Shown here in pieces: positions 44,235 to 52,811 of a stretch of DNA of 64,000 nt. The DNA is from Paenibacillus sp. FSL K6-3182 (GTDB lineage Bacteria; Bacillota; Bacilli; Paenibacillales; Paenibacillaceae). The position numbers were made by a program, and so were the translations under genes. The notes under the pieces are model-generated. The model did not search any database, was not told where the DNA came from, and saw only the letters and a program-made list of their open reading frames with translations. The DNA is taken from positions 6,213,001 through 6,277,000 of the forward strand of contig NZ_CP150265.1 in assembly GCF_037976325.1 (NCBI RefSeq), given 5' to 3'. Within the stretch, counting starts at the first letter, position 1. Every line of letters starts with the position of its first letter.

Positions 44235-44302
44235 CTCCACTTTTTGTGCTGCTATTCCTTCACTCTGAAAGCGCACCCTCCATTTTTGTGATGCTATCCC
44301 TT
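44235..44302 (-). promoter_or_regulatory. two ~25-base direct repeats, putative YtdP-type binding sites
   Basis: 44235-44260 and 44278-44302 match at 23 of 26 aligned positions with one gap. They share CTCCA, TTTTTGTG, TGCTAT and CCTT and are 42-43 bases apart, about four helical turns. They lie ~90-155 bases upstream of the first permease. A sequence matching 13 of 14 cre positions lies between them at 44266-44279. Regulator assignment is inference from location. Confidence 0.55.
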
Positions 44303-44449
44303 TTTCATTATCTATCGGCTGAAATCCCTTTATTTACTTGAGATCTGGGATTTCGGAATACAAAGTCGAAGTAAGAGAGGCAAGCTTGTGAAGCGCCTGA
44401 AATTGTTGCCTACAAGGTTTTCATATGAACAACATCTCGCTAATAATAA

Positions 44450-44480
44450 AAAAAGATCACCCGTATTAGGTGATCTTTTT
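44450..44480 (-). terminator. rho-independent terminator of the giant SLH gene
   Basis: 12-bp stem, AAAAAGATCACC (44450-44461) with GGTGATCTTTTT (44469-44480), and a 7-base loop. A/T runs are on both sides, so it can work in both directions. It lies ~85 bases past the SLH gene stop. Confidence 0.85.
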
Positions 44481-44565
44481 GTTTCAACTATAAACGTTGC
44501 CCACATTTTATGATTTGAAAAATTCGCTCGTATTTATTAATCCTTTTATATAGTCGATCACTTCA

Positions 44566-47500
44566 TTAAGACTTACTCAAATGATTAATTATTATTAGAA
44601 TGAACTGTGCTGCCTCTGCTCTCGTAGCATTAGATCTCGGATGGAACATATTATTCCCTTTTCCCTGCACGAGGCCCGCTTCATTTAGTGCTGCCACAGA
44701 AGGCATTGCCCAAATAGGTATGTCCTTGGAGTCCGCAAACTGAGCGTTCAGGTTTGTATCCTTATTCATGTCTAGCGCTCTTGCGACTAGTACGGTCATC
44801 TCCGCACGAGTTATAGGCGCATTCGGAGCAAATAAATCGAGACTGATGCCAGAAACAAAGCCCGCTTTCACAGCGGCTTGCACGCTTGCTGCATACCATG
44901 CATCCTCTTTTACATCCTTAAACATCTGCTCATCCTGAGAGGCTTCGAGGTTTAAAGCACGAACTAAGAGAGAAACAAATTCCGCACGTGTCGTATTGCC
45001 TGAAGGCATGAACATGGAATCATTCACACCGTTCACAATATGCTTAGCCGACAACACTTGAATCGTTCTTGAAGCCCAATGAGTAGTGAGCATATCGCTA
45101 AACGTCTTTTTGAATTCCAAAACTGCATATTTGCTCAAATGCTGAAGTTTAACTGTTAATGTTTTGGCACTGCTGTTTACCTTCCCACCTACATACTCCC
45201 AAACCTTAGTCAGCTCGTTATAGTAGTAAATCCCAAGAAGCTCCTCATCAACACCATTGGCATCATAGGGTAAAGTAATCTCTACACCGCCTTTTGCCCC
45301 TTTAACTTCAACCACGCTGCCGTCTTTCTTTTTTAACTTCATGCTAATTTCATATACCTGACCTGCAATCGTTATTTGTGCAGCTGCATTTAGGGAGGCG
45401 GTCCGAATGTCTCCCGATTCGGTCACTGGCTTAACCTCGACTTCAATTGCTGCCCCTGCCTCATTATTGATCTGCCCTTTCCAAGTAGTAAGCAGTTCTC
45501 GATCAACAGTAACAATTACCGAACCCGCCACTACGGATAAAGGATGATCTCCAATTTGCGCTAATGGAATCGATACGACGGATAGGTTATTGCCTAGCTT
45601 TACTATCGCTTTACCATTTTCTACTGACACTATGCTTCTAGCCGTATTTCCATTGCTTCCGCTAGAACCATTATTACCGCCATTACTGCTGTCTGTTGAA
45701 AAGTCTAATTGATCTAAATATTTGATTTGCCCTTTGGGTTCATTCCCATTAAAGCTCTGAATCCAATTCGGATCCGTAATAATCCAAAGCTTACCATCCC
45801 TAATTCCCCAAGCCTTTCCATCCGCCGAACTATAAAGCACCTGTGTCGTACTTGTCGCATTTGGATTAAGTACCTGTACCATTGTTCCATTCTCCAATAC
45901 CGTAAATTCATTCGTAAAATAGGCATCAATCTCCGGCAACGCTCCCAGGTTTTTACGGTAGCCCATATAGACGGTATTTCGTTTGCCAGCCTTTAGGCTT
46001 CCCTGAGCCATTAAATCTTCGCCGTACAGGGTTGTCGCTGGATCGTCCTCTAAGCTGACGACTAATACATTCGTAGCTATATTAGGATCAAAAGTAGGCA
46101 CAACCCATTTATTATCAAAGGTTTGAAGCGTGGCTCCGCCCCGATAATCATTACCTGGTAGCACGACATTCCGTCTATTCAACATCCACCAAGTCTCGCC
46201 AGCAGGATATACATAATAGACTTCTGGCAGATAGGTTTCAATATGTGCTAGCGAATCAGGAGCTAGAATCGCATCCTTGTATTCTTTGAGCCAATCGAAC
46301 TGGATCGGTTTCGCTGTATAATAAGCGTAAGATTCTTGGCATGATGTAAAGTAATCGCAATTAAAGAGAAAATCATAAATGCCTTTGCTCCCTGCCTCCA
46401 ATACCGAATCAAAATGATTAAACATCGTTTCTTTGTCCGGATAGCCCTTCTCGCCGGATTGATATTTACGTTCCATATTTTCGTCCAGCTGCGTTTCCGT
46501 CGTTAAAAACCATAAGGTTTGTGCCGATTGCTCGATTAGCGAAAAGGTATACCCGGATCGTTCTCTCACCAAGTATTCCGTATCGCCGTAAATTTCTCCC
46601 CCAACGCCCGCGAACCCTCCGGTCTGCTTGTCATTAATAAAGTATTTCCTTGTGGTGCCAGCGTGTTTGAACACGACGGGCACGTCAACGACACTATTTA
46701 TCGCATCTGCAAATTTCATTAAATAATCGTTATAGGAGCCCTCTCTGAAATCGACAAAATCATCCCATAAAATGCCGTGATAAGCATCCGCCGCATACGT
46801 GGAACCCGGGTTACCCTTGTCAACCAAATACAATTGGTTGTTCCACACAGCCGATCCTTCTCCCCGAACTATGGGCACTAAACGCGCCGCCGTTTCATAA
46901 GATTCAACGGGACTGCTCATTTTCCAAGCCTCATTTAGAGCATTCAATGTGGCGTATTTCTGCTTTAACCAATCCACAAATTGAGCACTGTAGATGGGAG
47001 AGTCGAACAGGTAACCCTCGTCGCTGTTGTATATTCCTGATTCGTTCGTAACCGGATCGACAAACAATCTAAAATTGGGGCCCAAGGTCACCTTGCCAAG
47101 CGTGTCTACCATACTATTGATAATTGAATCTCCTGCATCCCAGATATTCCTCAGAGTATGGCCAGAATACTTAACCTTAGGGGTAAAATAAACCGTATAG
47201 GACGCATTATTCGTACTCGGAAGAACAACATCTGCGTGAAGCTCAAGCGTAGCGGAATTCACCTTGCGAATAGCCTCTTCGCCGGATTGAATAACTTCGC
47301 CCGTAGCCGGATTCATGACCACATACAGCGCTGACAAAGCATCCACATAACCTGGAATTTGAAACGTTGGTACCGTTAAGGTCACTTCTCCGCTATCCAC
47401 GATATTCTCTTTCTTTAATACACCCGCTCCTTCATAGGCTCTCGGCATATAAGCAGAAAGGGTCAAACCTTGGGCTCCTTGAACCTGCAGACCGTAAGTA

Positions 47501-49671
47501 AATCCTTCCTGGTCTAAGTAATCCAGCATTTTCTGCCATGCCCATGCCGGAACCTCCATGACAGCCGTGTTGATATACATATCCATTGCGCCATGTGCCT
47601 TCATATATTGCAGTACTTCTACATCCTTATCCCAATTAGCTTTATTGGCTGCAGCATCTGTTTTGGAGTAAAAGAGCAAATAATCCGAAGTAAACATACC
47701 GCCGATCGGCACGAACGGTTTGCCATCCCAAATCATCGTATGCGACTGGTTAGCATACCAGAAATGAGATTGCCCCAGCTTCCCATCGGTAAAAGCACCG
47801 TGCGTTAAGGGCTTGTAATTCGTACTGGACGCAGCGACTGTTACTTCAACTTGCCCTGCTGTCACCTGCTCTGCTTTTAATTTGTGGAGTCCCCATTCCA
47901 CGGTATAGCTGTCGGCTGGCATTCCTTCCGGCAACGTAAAACTAAACTGTGCCTGGGTTTCCACATTGGCTTGGAGGGCCGACGTATTTATAGCACCTAG
48001 CTCGGCAACATACCAAAGCACTTCTCCTTTATAAAAGCTTAGATACCCCGTCGTATCGAAATCTACAGCTTGATTTAGTCGATAAGCAACCGTCCCGGCA
48101 AATGATCTTGTACTTGTATGGGTCGGCTGCAGCTGTAGGTTAAAGATCGTTGCCCCTAACACAGGTACCGCAGTGTTCGCATCTTCTTGTTCAATGTTCA
48201 AATTGCCTACTTTAACCGATTTCTCTCCATTAACTGCATTATCGTAATGACTATCGACAATGCCGGTACGGATTTCATTTTTTCCTTTTGGAGCATTAAA
48301 CGGGACCGTTAACTGGATCGTTTCCGTATGCTCCTCGCCAGCCGCCCAAGATGTTTTATTAAACTCTTTAACCGCTCGTGATACAACTTCTCCCTCATAA
48401 ACTAATTCAACGAAGAAGCTTAAGGTTGCATTGACTCGCGCTATGGCTTTATTCGTAACCGTAACTCCTACTTGCTCTTCACGATTCGCCAACGATTTAT
48501 CTAGCGTGCCTGTTACGTATTCATATTTAACGGCTGCCTTATCAAAAGGTTTAGTTATACCATTCGGCTGCCATCCCCAACCGACAGGTACAACGGCGAT
48601 TGCATCGATACCTTGATTATATAAGCCATCGCTTGCTCCTTGCCTTGGCGTATTGGTTAAAAACGCTAGGTTATGCTGTCCTTTGCTCAGCTCTGCGCTG
48701 CTTAATTTATGCCAGTAGAAGGGCATACCTTCAGCCACAAATATGGAACCCTCCGTCATAACAGGCGGGGTTGCATTGGAACCTTCGTCCAGCTTCCAGC
48801 TCCAAGGGGACATCCAAATGCTTATGCCAGTTGCTAACACCCAGATGTCGTAGCTTCCTGTTTGAGGTATATCCACTTGATACTCCGCAGTTGCCGCGGT
48901 AGCCGGCGTATTGGTTTGAAGCAAGAGATAGGTGCCACCGCTTGCCAGTGAATCAGCCGTTCCATGATAACCTCCCTGTACAGAATCAGTATTTTCTCCT
49001 TCTGTCCATGAGTACCCTTCTTCCACTGGCTGTTCAGGTATAACGGGAGCTGCCGGTTTATTCAAACCATTCGGATGCCATTCCCAGTCAACAGGTACGA
49101 TGGCAATGGCATCGATCCCTTGATTATATAAACTATCGTTTGCCCCTTGCCGAGGAGCGTTCGTTAAAAATGCTAGATTATGCTGTCCTTGAGTCAGTTC
49201 GGTACTATCTAGTTTATGCCAATAAAAGGGCATGCCCTCTGAAACGAAGATCGCCCCTTCCGTAACTACGGGAGGTGCATTATACGAGCCCTCGTCCAGC
49301 TTCCAGCTATACGCAGACATCCAAAGACTCATGCCGGTCGCCAGCACCCATATATCGTAGTTTCCTGTTTCAGGGATATCTACTTCATACTCTGCAGTCG
49401 CAGATGTGCCTGGCGTATTCGTATGCAAGGCGAGGAACTTTCCTCCGCTTGCTTGCGATTCATCGTTCCGATAATATCCCCCTGGAGAAACAGATAAATA
49501 GTCTTCCCCTTCTGTCCACAAGTAAGCGTCTGCCTCTGAGGTACCATCCCTTAAAGTGTTCTCGTCAGATGCTGCCCCATTCGATATAACCGGTAAGCTT
49601 GAAAATAATAAGAGGAAGACAATCGTCCATGTCATCCCCTTTTTTAAAGCTTTAAACCTCTTGCTCCTCAT
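44566..49671 (-). CDS. 1701-residue secreted SLH-anchored GH-A-clan-like enzyme with tandem N-terminal modules
   Basis: Signal peptide ~1-34. Two near-identical ~150-residue beta modules at ~50-199 and ~219-367, probably carbohydrate-binding. Beta-rich linker domains to ~620. A TIM-barrel-like region at ~630-1130 is reminiscent of GH42: 'NSDEGY' with E885 as acid/base candidate, followed by 'FVDWLKQKYATLNALNEAW', and E1059 in 'WFLTTETQ' as nucleophile candidate. A Ser/Gly/Asn linker at ~1327-1343, then three SLH repeats at ~1523-1690 that hold the protein on the cell wall. The catalytic assignment is by local resemblance only; the family may be undescribed. Its promoter shares an operator and a cre-like site with the binding-protein gene at 57004. 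Confidence 0.85.
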   Translation of the reverse strand: MRSKRFKALKKGMTWTIVFLLLFSSLPVISNGAASDENTLRDGTSEADAYLWTEGEDYLSVSPGGYYRNDESQASGGKFLALHTNTPGTSATAEYEVDIPETGNYDIWVLATGMSLWMSAYSWKLDEGSYNAPPVVTEGAIFVSEGMPFYWHKLDSTELTQGQHNLAFLTNAPRQGANDSLYNQGIDAIAIVPVDWEWHPNGLNKPAAPVIPEQPVEEGYSWTEGENTDSVQGGYHGTADSLASGGTYLLLQTNTPATAATAEYQVDIPQTGSYDIWVLATGISIWMSPWSWKLDEGSNATPPVMTEGSIFVAEGMPFYWHKLSSAELSKGQHNLAFLTNTPRQGASDGLYNQGIDAIAVVPVGWGWQPNGITKPFDKAAVKYEYVTGTLDKSLANREEQVGVTVTNKAIARVNATLSFFVELVYEGEVVSRAVKEFNKTSWAAGEEHTETIQLTVPFNAPKGKNEIRTGIVDSHYDNAVNGEKSVKVGNLNIEQEDANTAVPVLGATIFNLQLQPTHTSTRSFAGTVAYRLNQAVDFDTTGYLSFYKGEVLWYVAELGAINTSALQANVETQAQFSFTLPEGMPADSYTVEWGLHKLKAEQVTAGQVEVTVAASSTNYKPLTHGAFTDGKLGQSHFWYANQSHTMIWDGKPFVPIGGMFTSDYLLFYSKTDAAANKANWDKDVEVLQYMKAHGAMDMYINTAVMEVPAWAWQKMLDYLDQEGFTYGLQVQGAQGLTLSAYMPRAYEGAGVLKKENIVDSGEVTLTVPTFQIPGYVDALSALYVVMNPATGEVIQSGEEAIRKVNSATLELHADVVLPSTNNASYTVYFTPKVKYSGHTLRNIWDAGDSIINSMVDTLGKVTLGPNFRLFVDPVTNESGIYNSDEGYLFDSPIYSAQFVDWLKQKYATLNALNEAWKMSSPVESYETAARLVPIVRGEGSAVWNNQLYLVDKGNPGSTYAADAYHGILWDDFVDFREGSYNDYLMKFADAINSVVDVPVVFKHAGTTRKYFINDKQTGGFAGVGGEIYGDTEYLVRERSGYTFSLIEQSAQTLWFLTTETQLDENMERKYQSGEKGYPDKETMFNHFDSVLEAGSKGIYDFLFNCDYFTSCQESYAYYTAKPIQFDWLKEYKDAILAPDSLAHIETYLPEVYYVYPAGETWWMLNRRNVVLPGNDYRGGATLQTFDNKWVVPTFDPNIATNVLVVSLEDDPATTLYGEDLMAQGSLKAGKRNTVYMGYRKNLGALPEIDAYFTNEFTVLENGTMVQVLNPNATSTTQVLYSSADGKAWGIRDGKLWIITDPNWIQSFNGNEPKGQIKYLDQLDFSTDSSNGGNNGSSGSNGNTARSIVSVENGKAIVKLGNNLSVVSIPLAQIGDHPLSVVAGSVIVTVDRELLTTWKGQINNEAGAAIEVEVKPVTESGDIRTASLNAAAQITIAGQVYEISMKLKKKDGSVVEVKGAKGGVEITLPYDANGVDEELLGIYYYNELTKVWEYVGGKVNSSAKTLTVKLQHLSKYAVLEFKKTFSDMLTTHWASRTIQVLSAKHIVNGVNDSMFMPSGNTTRAEFVSLLVRALNLEASQDEQMFKDVKEDAWYAASVQAAVKAGFVSGISLDLFAPNAPITRAEMTVLVARALDMNKDTNLNAQFADSKDIPIWAMPSVAALNEAGLVQGKGNNMFHPRSNATRAEAAQFILIIINHLSKS

Positions 49672-49693
49672 GATTAAAACCCCTCTCCTTATA

Positions 49694-49707
49694 TTAAAGC
49701 GCTTACA
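49694..49707 (-). promoter_or_regulatory. cre-like (CcpA) site upstream of the giant SLH gene
   Basis: Reverse strand TGTAAGCGCTTTAA fits the catabolite-response consensus TGNAANCGNWNNCA except at one end position. It overlaps a predicted -10, TAATGT (49705-49710), that lies 17 bases from TTGACT (49728-49733), so CcpA binding would block the promoter. A cre-like site sits at the same distance (23 bases) from the start at 57004. Confidence 0.6.
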
Positions 49708-49737
49708 TTAATGATGATATGATGTCGAGTCAATACG

Positions 49738-49783
49738 GTAAATGGAGTATTCGAAAGTCGCAGGGGGAATATTTCACATTCGG
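49738..49783 (-). promoter_or_regulatory. twin operator 3 (copy A)
   Basis: A 46-base sequence identical at 37 positions to 57071-57116. Shared blocks are GTAAATGG, GAAAGT, AGGGG and AATATTTCACA. AAAT/GAAT-type half-sites recur 22 bases apart on the transcribed strand. It lies 67 bases from the SLH start and overlaps the last codons of the upstream hydrolase. Confidence 0.7.
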
Positions 49784-50820
49784 AGCGCTTGGCAAAACCA
49801 CTCCATTGCTCTATCGTTTATGTCCAGCTCATGAGCTCCATCAAATACTTCTCTCGACAATCGGTGCATGATATTCAACTGCCCATAAAGCTCAGCTAGT
49901 TTGTCCAGCTCTTTACGCGCATGCGCATAGTGGAACAGTTCATCCTTTTTGCCCACCTCAATATGCAGAAATCGTGGACAAATTAATCCAGCTACTTCTG
50001 CATCTAGAAACGTATTGCCAGCATTAAACCAAGTAAAATCAAACCAATCATACTTAAAGCGATCGTTGAAAAAACACGATGAGTACACTGCCTTAATACG
50101 AGTATCCGCTGCTGCTGTAAAGAGGGTATAAAACCCGCCATAAGATAAACCGATCATACCGACTTGGTCAGCGGCGATATCATTCCGTGATAATAAATAA
50201 TCCAGGCTCCGCTGAATTTTATAGATTTCCACCGCAGCAATCGAGCTGCCTACCTGCTTTAATTGTCTATCGATAGACAGTCTGTCATACGGAGAACCAT
50301 ATTCCCCTTCCTTCCAGAGCAGGAGCTGTGGCGCAAATACAGCGATGCTCCTTTGGAGTACTCTCCGCGTCATATCATGATAGTTCGTGGGACCATATAA
50401 ACCGGAACATAACTCCGGCGTGCCTTCTCCTCCATGCTGTGAGATCACGAGAGGAAAAGGCCCCTCCGACAGCGGCAGAAATAACAGGCCATACGTCGTC
50501 AGACCATATCCCCCTTCAACGATAACCCTATAAATTTTGCTTAAACGATCCTGGGCAACAAATTCAACCCGAGCATTAGGAATGGATGAATCAAGTGCGG
50601 GATCACTCAGCGGCCAACCTAGCATCGCTTTGAATTTCTCTCGATAGGGTTCTAGCTCCGCTTCAAATGCATCTATCGATGAGGTGTCCGGACGAAAGAA
50701 CTCCGCCCGATTCTGATCCCCGGCTGCACGCATACGCTCGATGAAGAGCTCGTATTCAAGCTTTTGTTCCTCACGATACCGGTTGCCGATATTTGGAGCT
50801 TCTACATATAAGTCGTCCAT
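49774..50820 (-). CDS. alpha/beta-hydrolase fold esterase-like protein
   Basis: 348 residues from ATG 50820 (GGGGTGA 8 bases upstream; a GTG four codons earlier is rejected). Serine-hydrolase triad visible: S226 in 'GLSYGG', D293 in 'VGKKDELF', H330 in 'DGAHELD'. The oxyanion region is 'ISQHGGEG'. No signal peptide. The large lid-containing layout resembles acetyl-xylan-esterase/dienelactone-hydrolase-like proteins. It starts 4 bases after the MDR dehydrogenase stop, at the end of the operon from 57004. It may remove acyl groups from an imported glycan. Confidence 0.85.
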   Translation of the reverse strand: MDDLYVEAPNIGNRYREEQKLEYELFIERMRAAGDQNRAEFFRPDTSSIDAFEAELEPYREKFKAMLGWPLSDPALDSSIPNARVEFVAQDRLSKIYRVIVEGGYGLTTYGLLFLPLSEGPFPLVISQHGGEGTPELCSGLYGPTNYHDMTRRVLQRSIAVFAPQLLLWKEGEYGSPYDRLSIDRQLKQVGSSIAAVEIYKIQRSLDYLLSRNDIAADQVGMIGLSYGGFYTLFTAAADTRIKAVYSSCFFNDRFKYDWFDFTWFNAGNTFLDAEVAGLICPRFLHIEVGKKDELFHYAHARKELDKLAELYGQLNIMHRLSREVFDGAHELDINDRAMEWFCQALRM

Positions 50821-50824
50821 AGAA

Positions 50825-51817
50825 TCACTCACCCCAGTTCAAAACCACACCCAAACAGGGTTGATTTTTATCCAGGATGAGCTTCCATGCTTCTACTGCT
50901 TGATCCGCCGGAAACTGATGCGTAATGAGTGTTTCTGTCTGAAGCCAGCCCTCTTCTATCCCGCGAATCGTCTCATTCATTCTTTGATTATCCCAGCCCG
51001 AGGGATTGTGAAGAGTAACTTCCTTCTCCCGTAGAGATTGTATATCAATTCTGCCATCCGTCCCTAGGAACCCCGCTGAAACCAGATGTCCATTATGACG
51101 CAGGTAGGGAAGACATTCGTAGACCGCCGTGAGCGAGCCTACCGTATCAACAATAATGGAGAGATCGGGATACAGCGAAGAAAGCTGCTCGCTTACGTCG
51201 TTCTTGGAAGTGTTCATCGCGACTGCTTTATCCGGAAGCAGCGCTAACCGATTCTCATGTCGACCCAGCACGGTAACCTTTGCCCCCCTGTGGATTAAGG
51301 TTTGAGCTGCCCATTGGCCGACAAGACCGTCGCCAATGACAATGGCCTTATCCCCTTCCTTCACCGGTGGCCGAGAGCCGCAATTATAGCCAACTTGTGT
51401 AAGCACAAGCCCGGCAAACGCCACAGGGCTCATCCCATCTGGAATTTTCCATACTTGGCTAACATCCGTTACTGCAGGGCTGACATGGCCTCCCTCGTTG
51501 AATGCCATCCCCTTTACTTTGCTTACCGTGGCAAATACGCGCTCACCTGCTTGAAAGCCCTCCACCTGATCACCCAACGCTCTAATTTTACCGACCTTTT
51601 GATAGCCGTTGATCTGTGGAAAAGGCAAAGCATCACCTTCTATGTAAGGGACTTCTCCCGCAATTCGCTCACCCTTAAGGAAGGAAGATTCCGTTCCAAT
51701 ACTAATCCAAGAATGCTCCACGTCGATGACGATATCACGACTCTCTAGCTCAGGAACGGTTACCTCTTGATATTCAACCTTGCCTTTATCAACGAATACT
51801 ACACCATAGCCTTTCAT
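50825..51817 (-). CDS. MDR-family dehydrogenase lacking obvious zinc ligands
   Basis: 330 residues. GroES-like N-terminal domain and Rossmann domain with 'AIVIGDGLVGQWAAQTLIHRG'. The usual catalytic Cys and 'GHE' motif are replaced ('WISIGTESSFLKG', 'INGYQKVG'), similar to BchC-like zinc-independent members. It is likely an NAD(P)-dependent sugar or sugar-alcohol dehydrogenase acting in the cytoplasm. Followed by the hydrolase (3-4 bases) and preceded by a second MDR gene 31 bases away. Confidence 0.87.
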   Translation of the reverse strand: MKGYGVVFVDKGKVEYQEVTVPELESRDIVIDVEHSWISIGTESSFLKGERIAGEVPYIEGDALPFPQINGYQKVGKIRALGDQVEGFQAGERVFATVSKVKGMAFNEGGHVSPAVTDVSQVWKIPDGMSPVAFAGLVLTQVGYNCGSRPPVKEGDKAIVIGDGLVGQWAAQTLIHRGAKVTVLGRHENRLALLPDKAVAMNTSKNDVSEQLSSLYPDLSIIVDTVGSLTAVYECLPYLRHNGHLVSAGFLGTDGRIDIQSLREKEVTLHNPSGWDNQRMNETIRGIEEGWLQTETLITHQFPADQAVEAWKLILDKNQPCLGVVLNWGE

Positions 51818-51848
51818 TGCCAGATCCCCTCCGCCTTGTATATTGGAC

Positions 51849-52802
51849 TTAAATATCGAAATCGGTTTGTGGATAAAAATATACCTTAATCGCTTCCTGC
51901 TTATTTAATAAATCAACGGCTTCCTGATACCGATCAAACGTACAATGATGAGTTTGCAAACATTCCATGTTTAATTTCTTATTTCCCACCAGGTCGATTA
52001 GCAGCTCATGATCCCTTGGACCAACATTGCGGTATTTATAAGATTCCAGCTTCATTCCCTTGTACCATAGATGTTCCGGATACTTCACTTCTCCGCGAAG
52101 AACACCAAATATAACGATATGTTCATCTACGTACTCAATCAGATTTTGCACAGAAGCGGCCGCCCCGACACAATCGTAGCCTAAATCGAATTGTTGACCC
52201 TGCAGATCATCGACAAGGCAAGTCTCGCCAAGTCCAAGCTCTCGAACCTGTCGTACTCGCGTTTCATTAATATCTACTCCGATAACACGTGAAGCCCCCC
52301 ATAGGCGCGCCACCTGAATGGCCAGCATTCCCGCAGGTCCAAGACCGGACACGACGATAGATTTACCCCGCAGATCGCCAAATTGCATGATTCCAATTAC
52401 TACACATTTCAATAGTTCAAGCGATACTGCTTGTTTATCAGAGATATGATCTGGCAGTTTGATGAGCTCCTCTTCACGGAAGCATAAATACTGCGCATAA
52501 GCCCCATTACCATCCAAATGCTCAAGGGCAGCCACACGGTCCCCCACATTCAGCGTACGCACGCTTTTTCCCACCGATTTGACTACACCAGCCAGCTCAT
52601 GTCCCGGAAACCCCGGGGGTAATGGGTAATCCGGAGATTCATTATAATTAAACATATTGCGGCCAGCCATCATGTTCATATCCCAGCGAGGACAAGTCGA
52701 CACCAGCCTTATCTCTACCAATACCTGATCATCAAAAGGTACCGGAATTTCATATTCTAAGATGGTATACGTATTCGCTCCTGTAATTTGCAAAGCTTTC
52801 AT
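51849..52802 (-). CDS. zinc-dependent alcohol dehydrogenase (MDR family)
   Basis: 317 residues. Catalytic zinc ligands C37 ('VSTCPRWD') and H68-E69 ('GFPGHELAG'); cofactor motif 'VVSGLGPAGMLAIQVARLWG', with D after beta-2 ('IGVDINE') suggesting NAD. The four-Cys structural zinc lobe appears absent. It is paired with a zinc-less MDR paralogue, which suggests successive oxidation/reduction of one sugar hydroxyl, such as an epimerisation through a keto intermediate (inference). Confidence 0.9.
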   Translation of the reverse strand: MKALQITGANTYTILEYEIPVPFDDQVLVEIRLVSTCPRWDMNMMAGRNMFNYNESPDYPLPPGFPGHELAGVVKSVGKSVRTLNVGDRVAALEHLDGNGAYAQYLCFREEELIKLPDHISDKQAVSLELLKCVVIGIMQFGDLRGKSIVVSGLGPAGMLAIQVARLWGASRVIGVDINETRVRQVRELGLGETCLVDDLQGQQFDLGYDCVGAAASVQNLIEYVDEHIVIFGVLRGEVKYPEHLWYKGMKLESYKYRNVGPRDHELLIDLVGNKKLNMECLQTHHCTFDRYQEAVDLLNKQEAIKVYFYPQTDFDI

Positions 52803-52811
52803 AAGACAGCA

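Larger units (their letters stand above)
44147..44565. other. intergenic region between the pectin-type operon and the giant SLH gene
   Basis: Holds the promoter area of the reverse operon starting at 44146, two ~25-base direct repeats (44235-44302), a cre-like sequence between them (44266-44279), and the terminator of the SLH gene (44450-44480). No coding frame here has a ribosome binding site or a recognisable product. Confidence 0.6.

Noticed and set aside
44430..44480. Riboswitch or T-box element before 44566
   Set aside because: The hairpin lies downstream of the reverse gene and is simply its terminator; no conserved aptamer pattern is visible.
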